From: Chloroflexota bacterium
Lineage (GTDB): Bacteria > Chloroflexota > Dormibacteria > Dormibacterales > Dormibacteraceae
Direction: 5' to 3'
Assembly: GCA_005888075.1 (NCBI GenBank)
Contig: VBKD01000184.1
Location: forward strand, 1-5,832
Length of the DNA: 5,832 bases
The notes beneath the pieces are model-generated. The model did not search any database, was not told the DNA's origin, and saw only the letters and a list, made by a program, of their open reading frames with translations. Each line of letters opens with the position of its first letter. The stretch's first letter is position 1. This document shows, piece after piece, positions 1-5,832 of this stretch. A program made the translations under genes and the position numbers.

Positions 1-276
1 CCCAGCCGGTACGAGGGGTTCGGCTTGCCTTGCCTGGAGGCGATGGCGTGCGGGTGCCCGGTTGCCGCCTACAGGAACTCCAGCATCCTCGAGGTCGTGG
101 ACGGGGCCGGGCAGCTGGTGGATGACGGGGACCCCAAGGCGCTCGGCCATGCGGCGGCGGCGATGGCCGCCGAGCCGGATCGCTGGCGGAAAGCCGGACT
201 GCGACGCGCAAGGTCATTCAGCTGGCGCAAGACCGCCGAACAGACAATCGCCGTCTATGAATCCTTATTGAGATAA
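1..276 (+). CDS. Family-4 glycosyltransferase, C-terminal end (partial)
   Basis: Only the last 91 residues are in the window; the frame is open from base 1 and stops at 274-276. They carry the nucleotide-sugar binding signature of GT4/GT-B glycosyltransferases: EGFGLP..LEAMACG, with the two glutamates of the E-x7-E motif at partial residues 5 and 13. A typical SILEVV..AG.LVDDGDP stretch and a closing helix (W..TAEQTIAVYESLL) follow. Such enzymes move a sugar from a nucleotide or lipid donor onto a growing glycan, usually at the cytoplasmic face of the membrane. Donor and acceptor cannot be read from this fragment. It ends 10 bases before the UDP-glucose dehydrogenase, so it probably shares the operon and may use UDP-glucuronate or UDP-xylose; that link is inference from context. 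Family assignment is firm, specific function unknown. Confidence 0.9.
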   Translation, partial: PSRYEGFGLPCLEAMACGCPVAAYRNSSILEVVDGAGQLVDDGDPKALGHAAAAMAAEPDRWRKAGLRRARSFSWRKTAEQTIAVYESLLR

Positions 277-286
277 TCGGCCGGCT

Positions 287-2659
287 TTGAGCAAAGTGGC
301 GGTCATCGGAGCCGGTTACGTCGGTCTCACCACTGCGGCGTGCCTTGCCGACCTGGGCAATGACGTGATGGTGGTCGACGTCAACAAGGAAAAGATCGCG
401 CAGCTCAAGAGCCACCGAGTGCCATTTTTCGAACCGGGGCTGAGCGAGTTGGTGGAGCGCAACATCACGGCCGGCCGCCTGAAGTTCACGACCGAGTATG
501 AGGACGCGGTCCCCGGCGCGGAGTACGCGATCATCGCCGTGAGCACACCAGAGGGTGAAGGCGGCGAGGCCGACCTCTCGTATGTCGAAGCCGCCGCCAA
601 CTCGATCGCAGACTCGATGGATGGTCCGCTGGTCGTGGTCAACAAGTCGACTGTGCCGCCGCTGACCGGAGACATGGTCGCGAGCGTGCTGAAGAAGCGC
701 AACGGAAAGCACGCGGCGCATGTCGTGTCGAATCCCGAGTTCCTGCGTGAGGGCTCGGCGATCCAGGACTTCATGCATCCCGACCGCGTGGTGGTGGGCA
801 GCCATGACCGCAAGGCGGCGGAGATGGTGGCCAAGCTGTACGAGCCGCTGGAGGCGCCCATCCTGGTCACGCCGAACATCTACACCGCCGAGATGATCAA
901 GTACGCCTCCAACTCATTCCTCGCGGCACGCATCTCGTTCATCAACGAGATCGCACGGATCAGCGAGCGGGTCGGCGCCGACGCGAAGCTCGTGGCCGAG
1001 GGGATGGGCCTGGACAAGCGCATCGGCCCGGCATACCTGGACGCGGGGATTGGATACGGCGGAAGTTGTCTGGTGGGTGACGAGACTGTCCTCATCCGCC
1101 GTGCCGGTGGCGTGCACCTCTCATCGCTTGGAGACGCCTATGCGGGCTTCTACGAAAGCAAGAGCATGGATGTCCTGGCATGGCGCCCCGACACCGGATC
1201 CGTGGAATTCATGCCGGTGAGTGCCGCGACGCTGCGACCGCACGATGGCGAGATTCTCGAGGTGCGCACGAAGATGGGGCGTCGTGTTCGGTGCACGCCC
1301 GACCATCCGTTTGTGACTCGAGACGGTGTGAAGCTCGCGCATCAGCTGACGACCGACGACTGGCTCCCACTTGCTCTCCAGCAACCACAAATCACGCCCG
1401 CGATACCGAAGTTCCGCGTGCTCCACGGAGTAGAGCACGCTGAGCCGGCGCGATTTGGCGAGGCCCGAAGAGACGCCATTGATCCCCTCCCTTTTCGTGC
1501 GGTCGAGCTGCAACCGGCAACCCATTTGGTCTTCGAACTTCCGTCCTTCGAGACGGCCAGGATCGACGTCGCGGCTCAGTTGAACGCGGAGGCCAGGGTA
1601 GGGTTCTGGCGAGCCGCTGGTCAACGTATTCACGCTGACCACCAGGCCCGGCTCCCGGACCGGATCTGGGACGAGCCGGTCGAGCACAAGCGCGCCCTCC
1701 TGGAGGGTTACTGGTCAGACGACGGAACCTGGAGCCACCACGTCCGGCGGGGGTCAACGTTGGTCCTCGAGTGCGCCACGACCAGCCGCGACATGGCCGA
1801 CGGCCTTCTCAGATTGCTGGGGGACCTCGGCGTGGTCGCGTCGATGCAAGTGGGCCGCGCGGTCACCTCAACACGCCGCATCCACCGGATCCGATGTTCT
1901 GGAGCGGACCAGCTCGCCAAGCTCGTGGATCTTGTTCCGGAGTCCGACCGGAAGTTGGTCCTGCGCCTGATCAAGCTGCAGCCTCCGCGAATCGCCCGGC
2001 CCGGCTACCGACTGGACGGCCGCGGCACGGCCTGGGTGCGGGTGATGGACATCAAGCGGAGGCCGTTCGCGGGACCCGTTTACTCGCTGGAGGTGCCCGG
2101 TGCGCATACCTTCGTCACCACTGGCGGATTGGTGACGCACAACTGCTTTCCCAAAGATGTGGCGGCGCTCGCCGCCCTCGCCGAGCGCTTCGACTATCAC
2201 CCCGAGCTGCTGCACGCGGTGATGGATATCAACCGCGACCAGCGCATGCTCGCCATCGACAAGCTGCGCGACTGCCTCGACTCATTGAACGGCCGCGTGA
2301 TCGGGCTGCTCGGCCTGGCCTTCAAGCCGAACACCGACGATCTGCGCGAAGCGCCGAGCATCGACATCGCGAAGGTGCTCCTCGCGGCCGGCGCTCAGGT
2401 CCGGGCATTCGACCCGGCCGCCATGGAACGGGCCCAGGCATTGGTTCCAGACGTCCAGTACGTGAAGGACGCGTACGAGGTCGCGAGTGGTGCGGACGCG
2501 CTTGTACTGGTCACGGAGTGGAACGAGTTCCGACATCTGGACTTCGCCCGCCTGAAGCAGGTGATGCGGCGGCCGGTGATGATCGACGGCCGCAACATCT
2601 ACGACCCTGAGGTCATGCGCGGACTGGGGTTCACGTATCGGGGTATCGGCCGCGAGTAA
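287..2659 (+). CDS. ugd: UDP-glucose 6-dehydrogenase precursor containing an intein
   Basis: The precursor is 790 residues. Removing the intein (residues 261-619) leaves 431, the normal length for this family. The enzyme makes UDP-glucuronate from UDP-glucose with two NAD+ in the cytoplasm. Visible host motifs: N-terminal Rossmann GAGYVG (8-13) with ribose-binding D31; PFFEPGL; KSTVPP; NPEFLREG; catalytic-region EMIKYASN with K205 and N209; GGS followed after the intein by CFPKD (C620, which becomes C261 after splicing); then GLAFKPNTDDLREAP and DGRNIYD in the C-terminal UDP-binding domain. These match Lys204, Asn208 and Cys260 of the Streptococcus pyogenes enzyme. The start is TTG at 287: an in-frame stop lies at 269-271 and no ATG or GTG lies between. 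The Shine-Dalgarno sequence is weak, so coupling to the glycosyltransferase 10 bases upstream is likely. GDP-mannose or UDP-ManNAc dehydrogenase are relatives; the adjoining UDP-xylose synthase favours UDP-glucose as substrate. Confidence 0.95.
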   Translation: MSKVAVIGAGYVGLTTAACLADLGNDVMVVDVNKEKIAQLKSHRVPFFEPGLSELVERNITAGRLKFTTEYEDAVPGAEYAIIAVSTPEGEGGEADLSYVEAAANSIADSMDGPLVVVNKSTVPPLTGDMVASVLKKRNGKHAAHVVSNPEFLREGSAIQDFMHPDRVVVGSHDRKAAEMVAKLYEPLEAPILVTPNIYTAEMIKYASNSFLAARISFINEIARISERVGADAKLVAEGMGLDKRIGPAYLDAGIGYGGSCLVGDETVLIRRAGGVHLSSLGDAYAGFYESKSMDVLAWRPDTGSVEFMPVSAATLRPHDGEILEVRTKMGRRVRCTPDHPFVTRDGVKLAHQLTTDDWLPLALQQPQITPAIPKFRVLHGVEHAEPARFGEARRDAIDPLPFRAVELQPATHLVFELPSFETARIDVAAQLNAEARVGFWRAAGQRIHADHQARLPDRIWDEPVEHKRALLEGYWSDDGTWSHHVRRGSTLVLECATTSRDMADGLLRLLGDLGVVASMQVGRAVTSTRRIHRIRCSGADQLAKLVDLVPESDRKLVLRLIKLQPPRIARPGYRLDGRGTAWVRVMDIKRRPFAGPVYSLEVPGAHTFVTTGGLVTHNCFPKDVAALAALAERFDYHPELLHAVMDINRDQRMLAIDKLRDCLDSLNGRVIGLLGLAFKPNTDDLREAPSIDIAKVLLAAGAQVRAFDPAAMERAQALVPDVQYVKDAYEVASGADALVLVTEWNEFRHLDFARLKQVMRRPVMIDGRNIYDPEVMRGLGFTYRGIGRE
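1067..2143 (+). mobile_element. In-frame intein inserted at the catalytic cysteine of ugd
   Basis: A 359-residue insertion (precursor residues 261-619) splits the conserved GGSCFPKD motif. It begins with Cys (CLVGDETVLI, block A). Block B has the TxxH motif as TPDH (T337, H340). Block F reads VYSLEVPGAHTFV (598-610), and block G ends GGLVTHN with His618-Asn619, followed by Cys620 of the host. This is the full class 1 set: Cys1, block B Thr/His, penultimate His, terminal Asn, +1 Cys. Splicing is therefore predicted, restoring an uninterrupted GGSCFPKD. The splicing halves are roughly residues 261-367 and 582-619; the middle holds an endonuclease-like segment. The usual Asp of block F (VYDL) is Ser600 here. 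Counted 60-base lines inside the intein have 37 and 39 G+C against 38 in a host line, so its composition shows no recent transfer. From memory, a UDP-glucose dehydrogenase intein is known in Methanocaldococcus jannaschii; I cannot confirm that it shares this site. Confidence 0.95.
1652..1978 (+). other. LAGLIDADG endonuclease-like half domain inside the intein
   Basis: Residues 456-564 resemble the second half of a LAGLIDADG homing endonuclease. A lead-in LPDRIWDEPVEHKR is followed by LLEGYWSDDG (471-480, bases 1697-1726). That aligns with LAGLIDADG and keeps the acidic residue before the final Gly (D479). The next segment, LECATTSRDMADGLLRLLGDLGV, fits the strand and helix that normally follow. 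In the 88 residues between the N-terminal splicing region and this segment (368-455), where the first motif should lie, I find no convincing copy. A monomeric two-motif enzyme needs both acidic residues to cut both strands, so this one is probably degenerate. A first motif too diverged to see by eye remains possible. Confidence 0.7.
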
Positions 2660-3605
2660 CCCCAGCGGCAAACCACGGGCTGTCGTATCCGGCGGAGCAG
2701 GGTTCATCGGCTCGCATCTTTGTGAGGCGCTGCTGAACCAAGGGTGCAGGGTCGTGGCGCTCGACAACTTCATCACGGGCGCACCCACCAATCTGCGCTC
2801 TCTGGAGGGACACCCGGACTTCGAGTTCCACGAGGCGAACGTGAACGAGCCGGTCGAGGTCGAGGGCGACGTGCGATACATCCTCCACTTCGCCTCTCCC
2901 GCCTCACCGCCGCAGTACGACGCCAACCCAATCCACACCCTAAAGGTGGGCACGATCGGGACGATGAACATGCTCGGCCTGGCTCGAGCGAAAGACGCGA
3001 GGTTCCTGCTGGCGTCGACCTCGGAGGTGTATGGCGATCCGCTGGTCCACCCGCAGCGCGAGGACTATTGGGGCAACGTCAATCCCATCGGCCCGCGCGG
3101 CTGCTACGACGAGGCAAAGCGATGCGCCGAGGCGTTCGCGATGGCGTATTACCGAGCGCACGGCGTCGACACCCGCATCGTGCGAATCTTCAACACTCAC
3201 GGGCCTCGCATGCAGGTCGCGGATGGCCGCGCGGTGCCGAACTTCATGGCCCAGGCCATCCGAGGCGAGCCTCTCACCGTCTACGGCGACGGCTCGCAGA
3301 CCCGCAGTCTCTGTTACGTATCCGATCTGGTGCGCGGCGTGCTCGCCAATCTCGAACGCGGCGATGAGCTGCCGGTGAACCTCGGCAACCCGCGCGAGGT
3401 GACCATGCTGCAGCTGGCCGAGATCATCATCCGGCTCGCCGGATCGAAGAGCAAGATCGAGCACCGGCCGCTGCCGGTGGACGATCCGAAGCAGCGCCAG
3501 CCGGACATCACCAAGGCGCGCACCGTGCTCGGGTGGGAGCCGGAAGTCGACCTCGAAGACGGCCTGGGTCGAACGCTGGAATACTTCCGCTCGGTCGTGA
3601 ATTGA
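2637..3605 (+). CDS. uxs: UDP-glucuronate decarboxylase (UDP-xylose synthase), start uncertain
   Basis: This short-chain dehydrogenase/reductase of the extended type converts UDP-glucuronate to UDP-xylose and CO2 using bound NAD+, taking the product of the preceding gene. It follows human UXS1 closely: GGAGFIGSH NAD motif (2691-2717), LDNFITG, HFASPASPP, NPIHTLK, TSEVYGDPLVHPQ with its Glu at 3024-3026, YDEAK active-site Tyr (3105-3107) and Lys (3117-3119), RIFNTHGPRM, LTVYGDGSQTR, PVNLGNP, DDPKQRQPDI and LGWEP. The start is a problem. The frame opens after a stop at 2580-2582, yet no ATG, GTG or TTG occurs before GTG 2754, which would delete the NAD motif. The rare codons available are CTG 2607 and ATC 2637. 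I give ATC 2637 because GGGG lies 7 bases upstream and it yields 322 residues, close to the family length. The frame overlaps the end of ugd. Function is secure; the start is not. A dTDP-glucose dehydratase is less likely. Confidence 0.88.
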   Translation: MGVSAASNPSGKPRAVVSGGAGFIGSHLCEALLNQGCRVVALDNFITGAPTNLRSLEGHPDFEFHEANVNEPVEVEGDVRYILHFASPASPPQYDANPIHTLKVGTIGTMNMLGLARAKDARFLLASTSEVYGDPLVHPQREDYWGNVNPIGPRGCYDEAKRCAEAFAMAYYRAHGVDTRIVRIFNTHGPRMQVADGRAVPNFMAQAIRGEPLTVYGDGSQTRSLCYVSDLVRGVLANLERGDELPVNLGNPREVTMLQLAEIIIRLAGSKSKIEHRPLPVDDPKQRQPDITKARTVLGWEPEVDLEDGLGRTLEYFRSVVN

Positions 3606-4126
3606 CTTCCCCGGAAGAGCTGAAGAAGTACATACGGGACATCGCGGACTATCCGCAGAAGGGCATCATCTTTCGGGACATCACGCCCATCCTCGCGAAC
3701 AAAAAAACGTTCCGCGAGGTGGTCGAGCTGATGTCGGTGGCGTGGGTTGACAAGAAGCCGGACCTGGTGGCGGCAATCGAAGCACGAGGTTTCATACCCG
3801 GTGCGGCGATCGCGGTCAAGCTCGACGCCGGGTTCGTGCCCATTCGCAAAGTGGGCAAGCTGCCGTTCACGACCATCGCCGAGTCCTATCAGCTCGAGTA
3901 CGGAACGGACCAGCTGGAGGCGCATTCGGACGCGGTGACTCGCGGTCAGAAGGTCCTGATCGTGGATGATGTTCTGGCAACGGGAGGCACGGCGTCGGCG
4001 GCGGTCAGGTTGATGCGCAAGCTCGGCGCCGAGGTTGTCGGAGTGCAAGTTTTGATTGAGCTCAGCTATCTCGGGGGGCGCGAGCGCCTATCCGATGTCG
4101 AGCTGGTGAGCGAGATCGTCTACTGA
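3602..4126 (+). CDS. apt: Adenine phosphoribosyltransferase
   Basis: This cytoplasmic enzyme joins adenine and PRPP to give AMP and pyrophosphate. The 174-residue product has the normal family length. It shows YPQKGIIFRDITPIL (17-31), the EARGF motif (60-64), KVGKLP (83-88) and the PRPP-binding loop VLIVDDVLATGGTA (118-131) with the acidic pair D122-D123. The start is TTG 3602, which overlaps the stop of the decarboxylase gene as TTGA, a typical translationally coupled junction. The frame remains open upstream to 3533, but that extension lies inside the decarboxylase and looks like out-of-frame sequence, so I reject it. The next gene, S-adenosylhomocysteine hydrolase, releases adenosine, so the pair may serve purine recycling from methylation reactions; that is inferred from adjacency. 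A xanthine or guanine phosphoribosyltransferase is unlikely given the full APRT motif set. Confidence 0.94.
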   Translation: MTSPEELKKYIRDIADYPQKGIIFRDITPILANKKTFREVVELMSVAWVDKKPDLVAAIEARGFIPGAAIAVKLDAGFVPIRKVGKLPFTTIAESYQLEYGTDQLEAHSDAVTRGQKVLIVDDVLATGGTASAAVRLMRKLGAEVVGVQVLIELSYLGGRERLSDVELVSEIVY

Positions 4127-4130
4127 GGAG
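4125..4130 (+). promoter_or_regulatory. Ribosome binding site of the S-adenosylhomocysteine hydrolase gene
   Basis: GAGGAG overlaps the TGA stop of apt and lies 9 bases before GTG 4140. It is the only clear Shine-Dalgarno sequence in the window, and it fixes the GTG start of the hydrolase gene. Confidence 0.75.
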
Positions 4131-4139
4131 TACTACGAA

Positions 4140-5411
4140 GTGAAAGTCAGTTCACGCGGCAGCGACGTCAAGGAATTGAAGCTGGCCACAGATGGCCAGG
4201 ACCTGATCGACTGGGCGGCCAGGGAGATGCCCGTGCTCACCTTGATCGGCAGGCGTTTCTCCACCTCGCAGCCTCTAAAAGGCCTTCGACTTGCGGCGTG
4301 CCTGCACGTCACGAGCGAAACGGCGAACCTCATGCTGACGCTCAAGGCCGGCGGGGCGGACATCGCGCTGTGCGCCTCGAACCCGCTTTCGACCAACGAC
4401 GCGGTTGCGGCGGCTCTGGCGGCGAACCACGGAATCAAGACCTACGCCATTCGGGGCGAGGACAACGATCTGTATTACGAGCACATCGAGGCGGCGCTCG
4501 ATCACCGGCCCCAGGTCACGATGGACGACGGCGCCGACCTCGTGTCGGTGCTGCACAAGGCGCGACGGGACCAGCTCACCGAGGTGATCGGCGGCACCGA
4601 AGAGACGACCACTGGCGTGATCCGCCTACGTGCGATGGCGGAGCACGGCGTCCTCGCTTACCCGATCGTGGCGGTGAACGAGGCTGACACCAAGCACATG
4701 TTTGACAACCGGTACGGCACCGGGCAGTCGACGCTCGACGGCATCATCCGATCGACCAACGTGCTCTTGGCGGGCAAGACATTCGTCATCGCCGGGTACG
4801 GATGGGTGGGACGCGGATTGGCGTCGCGGGCGAAGGGCCATGGGGCGGACGTGGTGGTCACCGAGGTGGACTCGGTCAAGGCGCTCGAAGCGGCGATGGA
4901 CGGGTTCCGCGTCATGAAGATGGATGAGGCGGCCCGCGAGGGCGACATCTTTGTCACCGTGACGGGCGATGTGAACGTCCTCGACCGCAAGCACTTCGAG
5001 GCGATGAAGGATGGCGCCATCCTGGCGAACTCCGGCCACTTCAACTCTGAGATCAACCTGAAGGCGCTCGACGAGCTGGCGACCGGTGTCCGCCAGGTCA
5101 GGCCGTCGGTGCAGGAGTACAAGATGCCCGACGGGCGCAGGCTGCACGTGCTCGGTGAGGGGCGTCTCATCAACCTCGCCGGCGCCGAGGGACACCCGGC
5201 GGCGGTGATGGACATGAGCTTTGCCAACCAGGCGCTGTGCGCTGAATACATTGCCAAGAACGCGAGCAGTCTCGAGCGAAAGGTCTACGACGTTCCCGCC
5301 GAGATCGATGCGGAGGTGGCGAAGCTCAAGCTGCACGCGATGGGGATCCAGATCGACACGCTCACCGAAGAGCAGCAGCGCTACCTCTCCTCGTGGGAAG
5401 AGGGGACGTAG
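4140..5411 (+). CDS. ahcY: S-adenosylhomocysteine hydrolase, short form
   Basis: The enzyme reversibly splits S-adenosylhomocysteine into adenosine and homocysteine in the cytoplasm using tightly bound NAD, relieving product inhibition of SAM-dependent methyltransferases. The 423 residues line up with the human enzyme, each key residue one position lower: H56 (in HVTSETAN), D130, E155, K185, D189, N190, Rossmann GYGWVG (219-224), ribose-binding E242, H300 (in NSGHFN), N345 and H352 (in GHPAAVMDMS). Two differences matter. The human active-site-region Cys195 is Thr194 here (YGTGQS). The C-terminus ends in YLSSWEEGT, without the DHYRY tail whose Lys and Tyr reach the neighbouring subunit's NAD. 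Both are features of the short archaeal/Thermotoga type. Some members of that type differ in cofactor preference, and an M. jannaschii relative acts on S-inosylhomocysteine, so the exact substrate is open. The start is GTG 4140, with GAGGAG 9 bases before it and the apt stop 13 bases away. Confidence 0.95.
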   Translation: MKVSSRGSDVKELKLATDGQDLIDWAAREMPVLTLIGRRFSTSQPLKGLRLAACLHVTSETANLMLTLKAGGADIALCASNPLSTNDAVAAALAANHGIKTYAIRGEDNDLYYEHIEAALDHRPQVTMDDGADLVSVLHKARRDQLTEVIGGTEETTTGVIRLRAMAEHGVLAYPIVAVNEADTKHMFDNRYGTGQSTLDGIIRSTNVLLAGKTFVIAGYGWVGRGLASRAKGHGADVVVTEVDSVKALEAAMDGFRVMKMDEAAREGDIFVTVTGDVNVLDRKHFEAMKDGAILANSGHFNSEINLKALDELATGVRQVRPSVQEYKMPDGRRLHVLGEGRLINLAGAEGHPAAVMDMSFANQALCAEYIAKNASSLERKVYDVPAEIDAEVAKLKLHAMGIQIDTLTEEQQRYLSSWEEGT

Positions 5412-5421
5412 CCGGGCGATA

Positions 5422-5832
5422 GTGTTTCGACCCGCGCGGCGCACCTGGGTGCTGGGCGGAGGCGGCGCCAGGGGGGCGGCGCAGGTCGGGGTGCTTCAGG
5501 GCCTGTTCGAAGGCGGTGTCGAAGGCCCGGCGGCCTTAGTCGGGACCAGCGTGGGCGCGCTCAACGGGGCCTCGATCGCTGCTTACCCGTCGCTGGCCGG
5601 CGTGATGATGCTGCGCGAGATCTGGATGTCGCGCGCCGCGCTCAGCGTCTTTGAGGCCCATCCCCTCGGCCTCATCGTGTCGGGCATCCGGCGGAACCGG
5701 CTGAGCGCATTTCCTCAGCACAACGTGAAGCGGCTCATCGATCGCGCGCAGGCGCTGATGGGCATCACCACGTTTGAGCAGATGCGCGTCCCGCTCACCA
5801 TCGTCGCCACCGACCTCAACGCCGGCAAGCCG
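5422..5832 (+). CDS. Patatin-like phospholipase, N-terminal part (cut by window end)
   Basis: An open frame of 137 codons runs off the window. It shows the two N-terminal hallmarks of bacterial patatin-like serine hydrolases (RssA/YchK group): the oxyanion-hole loop GGGGARGAA (12-20) and the nucleophile elbow GTSVGALNG with Ser43. IVATDLNAGKP (127-137) matches the conserved VATDL.TG segment. The catalytic Asp, usually in DGG or DGA, would lie beyond the window. These proteins hydrolyse acyl chains from phospholipids or other lipids; the substrate here is unknown. No signal peptide is visible. The start is placed at GTG 5422, 10 bases after the hydrolase stop; GTG 5449 would give a product 9 residues shorter that still begins just before the glycine loop. 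Neither has a good ribosome binding site. It is probably the last visible member of the operon. Confidence 0.9.
   Translation, partial: MFRPARRTWVLGGGGARGAAQVGVLQGLFEGGVEGPAALVGTSVGALNGASIAAYPSLAGVMMLREIWMSRAALSVFEAHPLGLIVSGIRRNRLSAFPQHNVKRLIDRAQALMGITTFEQMRVPLTIVATDLNAGKP

Noticed and set aside
1067..2143. Insertion as a group I or II intron, or a fused extra domain
   Set aside because: The insert is fully open in the host frame and carries complete protein-splicing motifs at both ends, so an intein explains it better.
1771..2610. Long + strand open frame of 279 codons overlapping the intein and the C-terminal part of ugd
   Set aside because: It is a shifted frame of ugd, rich in Arg, Gly and Pro with no domain motif, as expected from GC-rich codons read out of frame.
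2640..2700. Fusion of ugd and uxs by programmed frameshift
   Set aside because: The dehydrogenase ends naturally at YRGIGRE, and I see no slippery sequence or stimulatory structure. It is kept only as a remote explanation for the missing start.
3533..3601. N-terminal extension of apt starting at 3533
   Set aside because: It lies inside the conserved LGWEP end of the decarboxylase and translates to an Arg/Pro-rich stretch. TTG 3602 gives the normal APRT length and N-terminus.
2754..3605. Decarboxylase starting at GTG 2754
   Set aside because: This would remove the GGAGFIG NAD-binding loop encoded in the same frame just upstream, leaving an inactive protein.
4127..4139. SAM or SAH riboswitch before ahcY
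   Set aside because: Only 13 bases separate apt and ahcY, too little for a riboswitch, and no such fold is evident at the end of apt.
4626..5444. Long antisense open frame (272 codons) opposite ahcY
   Set aside because: It is the complement of a well-conserved coding region, is His/Arg/Val-rich and has no recognisable motif. Other antisense frames (218-805, 1121-1687, 2282-2971, 3314-4048) were rejected for the same reason.

Overview
The window is a tightly packed, one-direction (+ strand) gene run from a high-GC bacterium; the stretches I counted are a little above 60% G+C. Reading order: end of a family-4 glycosyltransferase (1-276), UDP-glucose 6-dehydrogenase interrupted by an in-frame intein (287-2659, intein 1067-2143), a UDP-glucuronate decarboxylase (UDP-xylose synthase) of uncertain start (about 2637-3605), adenine phosphoribosyltransferase (3602-4126), a short-form S-adenosylhomocysteine hydrolase (4140-5411), and the start of a patatin-like phospholipase (5422 to window end). 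Gaps are 0-13 bases and two junctions overlap or nearly overlap, so this looks like one operon. No stretch of more than 300 bases lacks a gene. I see no RNA genes, CRISPR, insertion sequences or terminators.

The first half is a nucleotide-sugar module. The dehydrogenase oxidises UDP-glucose to UDP-glucuronate, the decarboxylase turns that into UDP-xylose, and the glycosyltransferase upstream suggests use in a surface glycan or glycolipid. The second half is adenine and methyl-cycle housekeeping: the phosphoribosyltransferase salvages adenine to AMP, and the hydrolase clears S-adenosylhomocysteine.

The main discovery is the intein. It sits exactly in front of the catalytic cysteine of the dehydrogenase, in the conserved GGS/CFPKD motif. 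That cysteine is therefore both the +1 splicing nucleophile and the enzyme's catalytic nucleophile. The intein keeps all the splicing motifs, but only one of the two usual LAGLIDADG endonuclease motifs can be recognised, so homing ability may be lost.

Other oddities: the decarboxylase frame has no ATG, GTG or TTG before its NAD-binding glycine motif, and none of the genes whose beginnings lie in the window starts with ATG.

Organism: the short archaeal/Thermotoga-type hydrolase combined with bacterial gene order and high GC fits Chloroflexota, Dormibacterota or a similar soil or environmental lineage. This is inference only, and the sequence does not settle the phylum.
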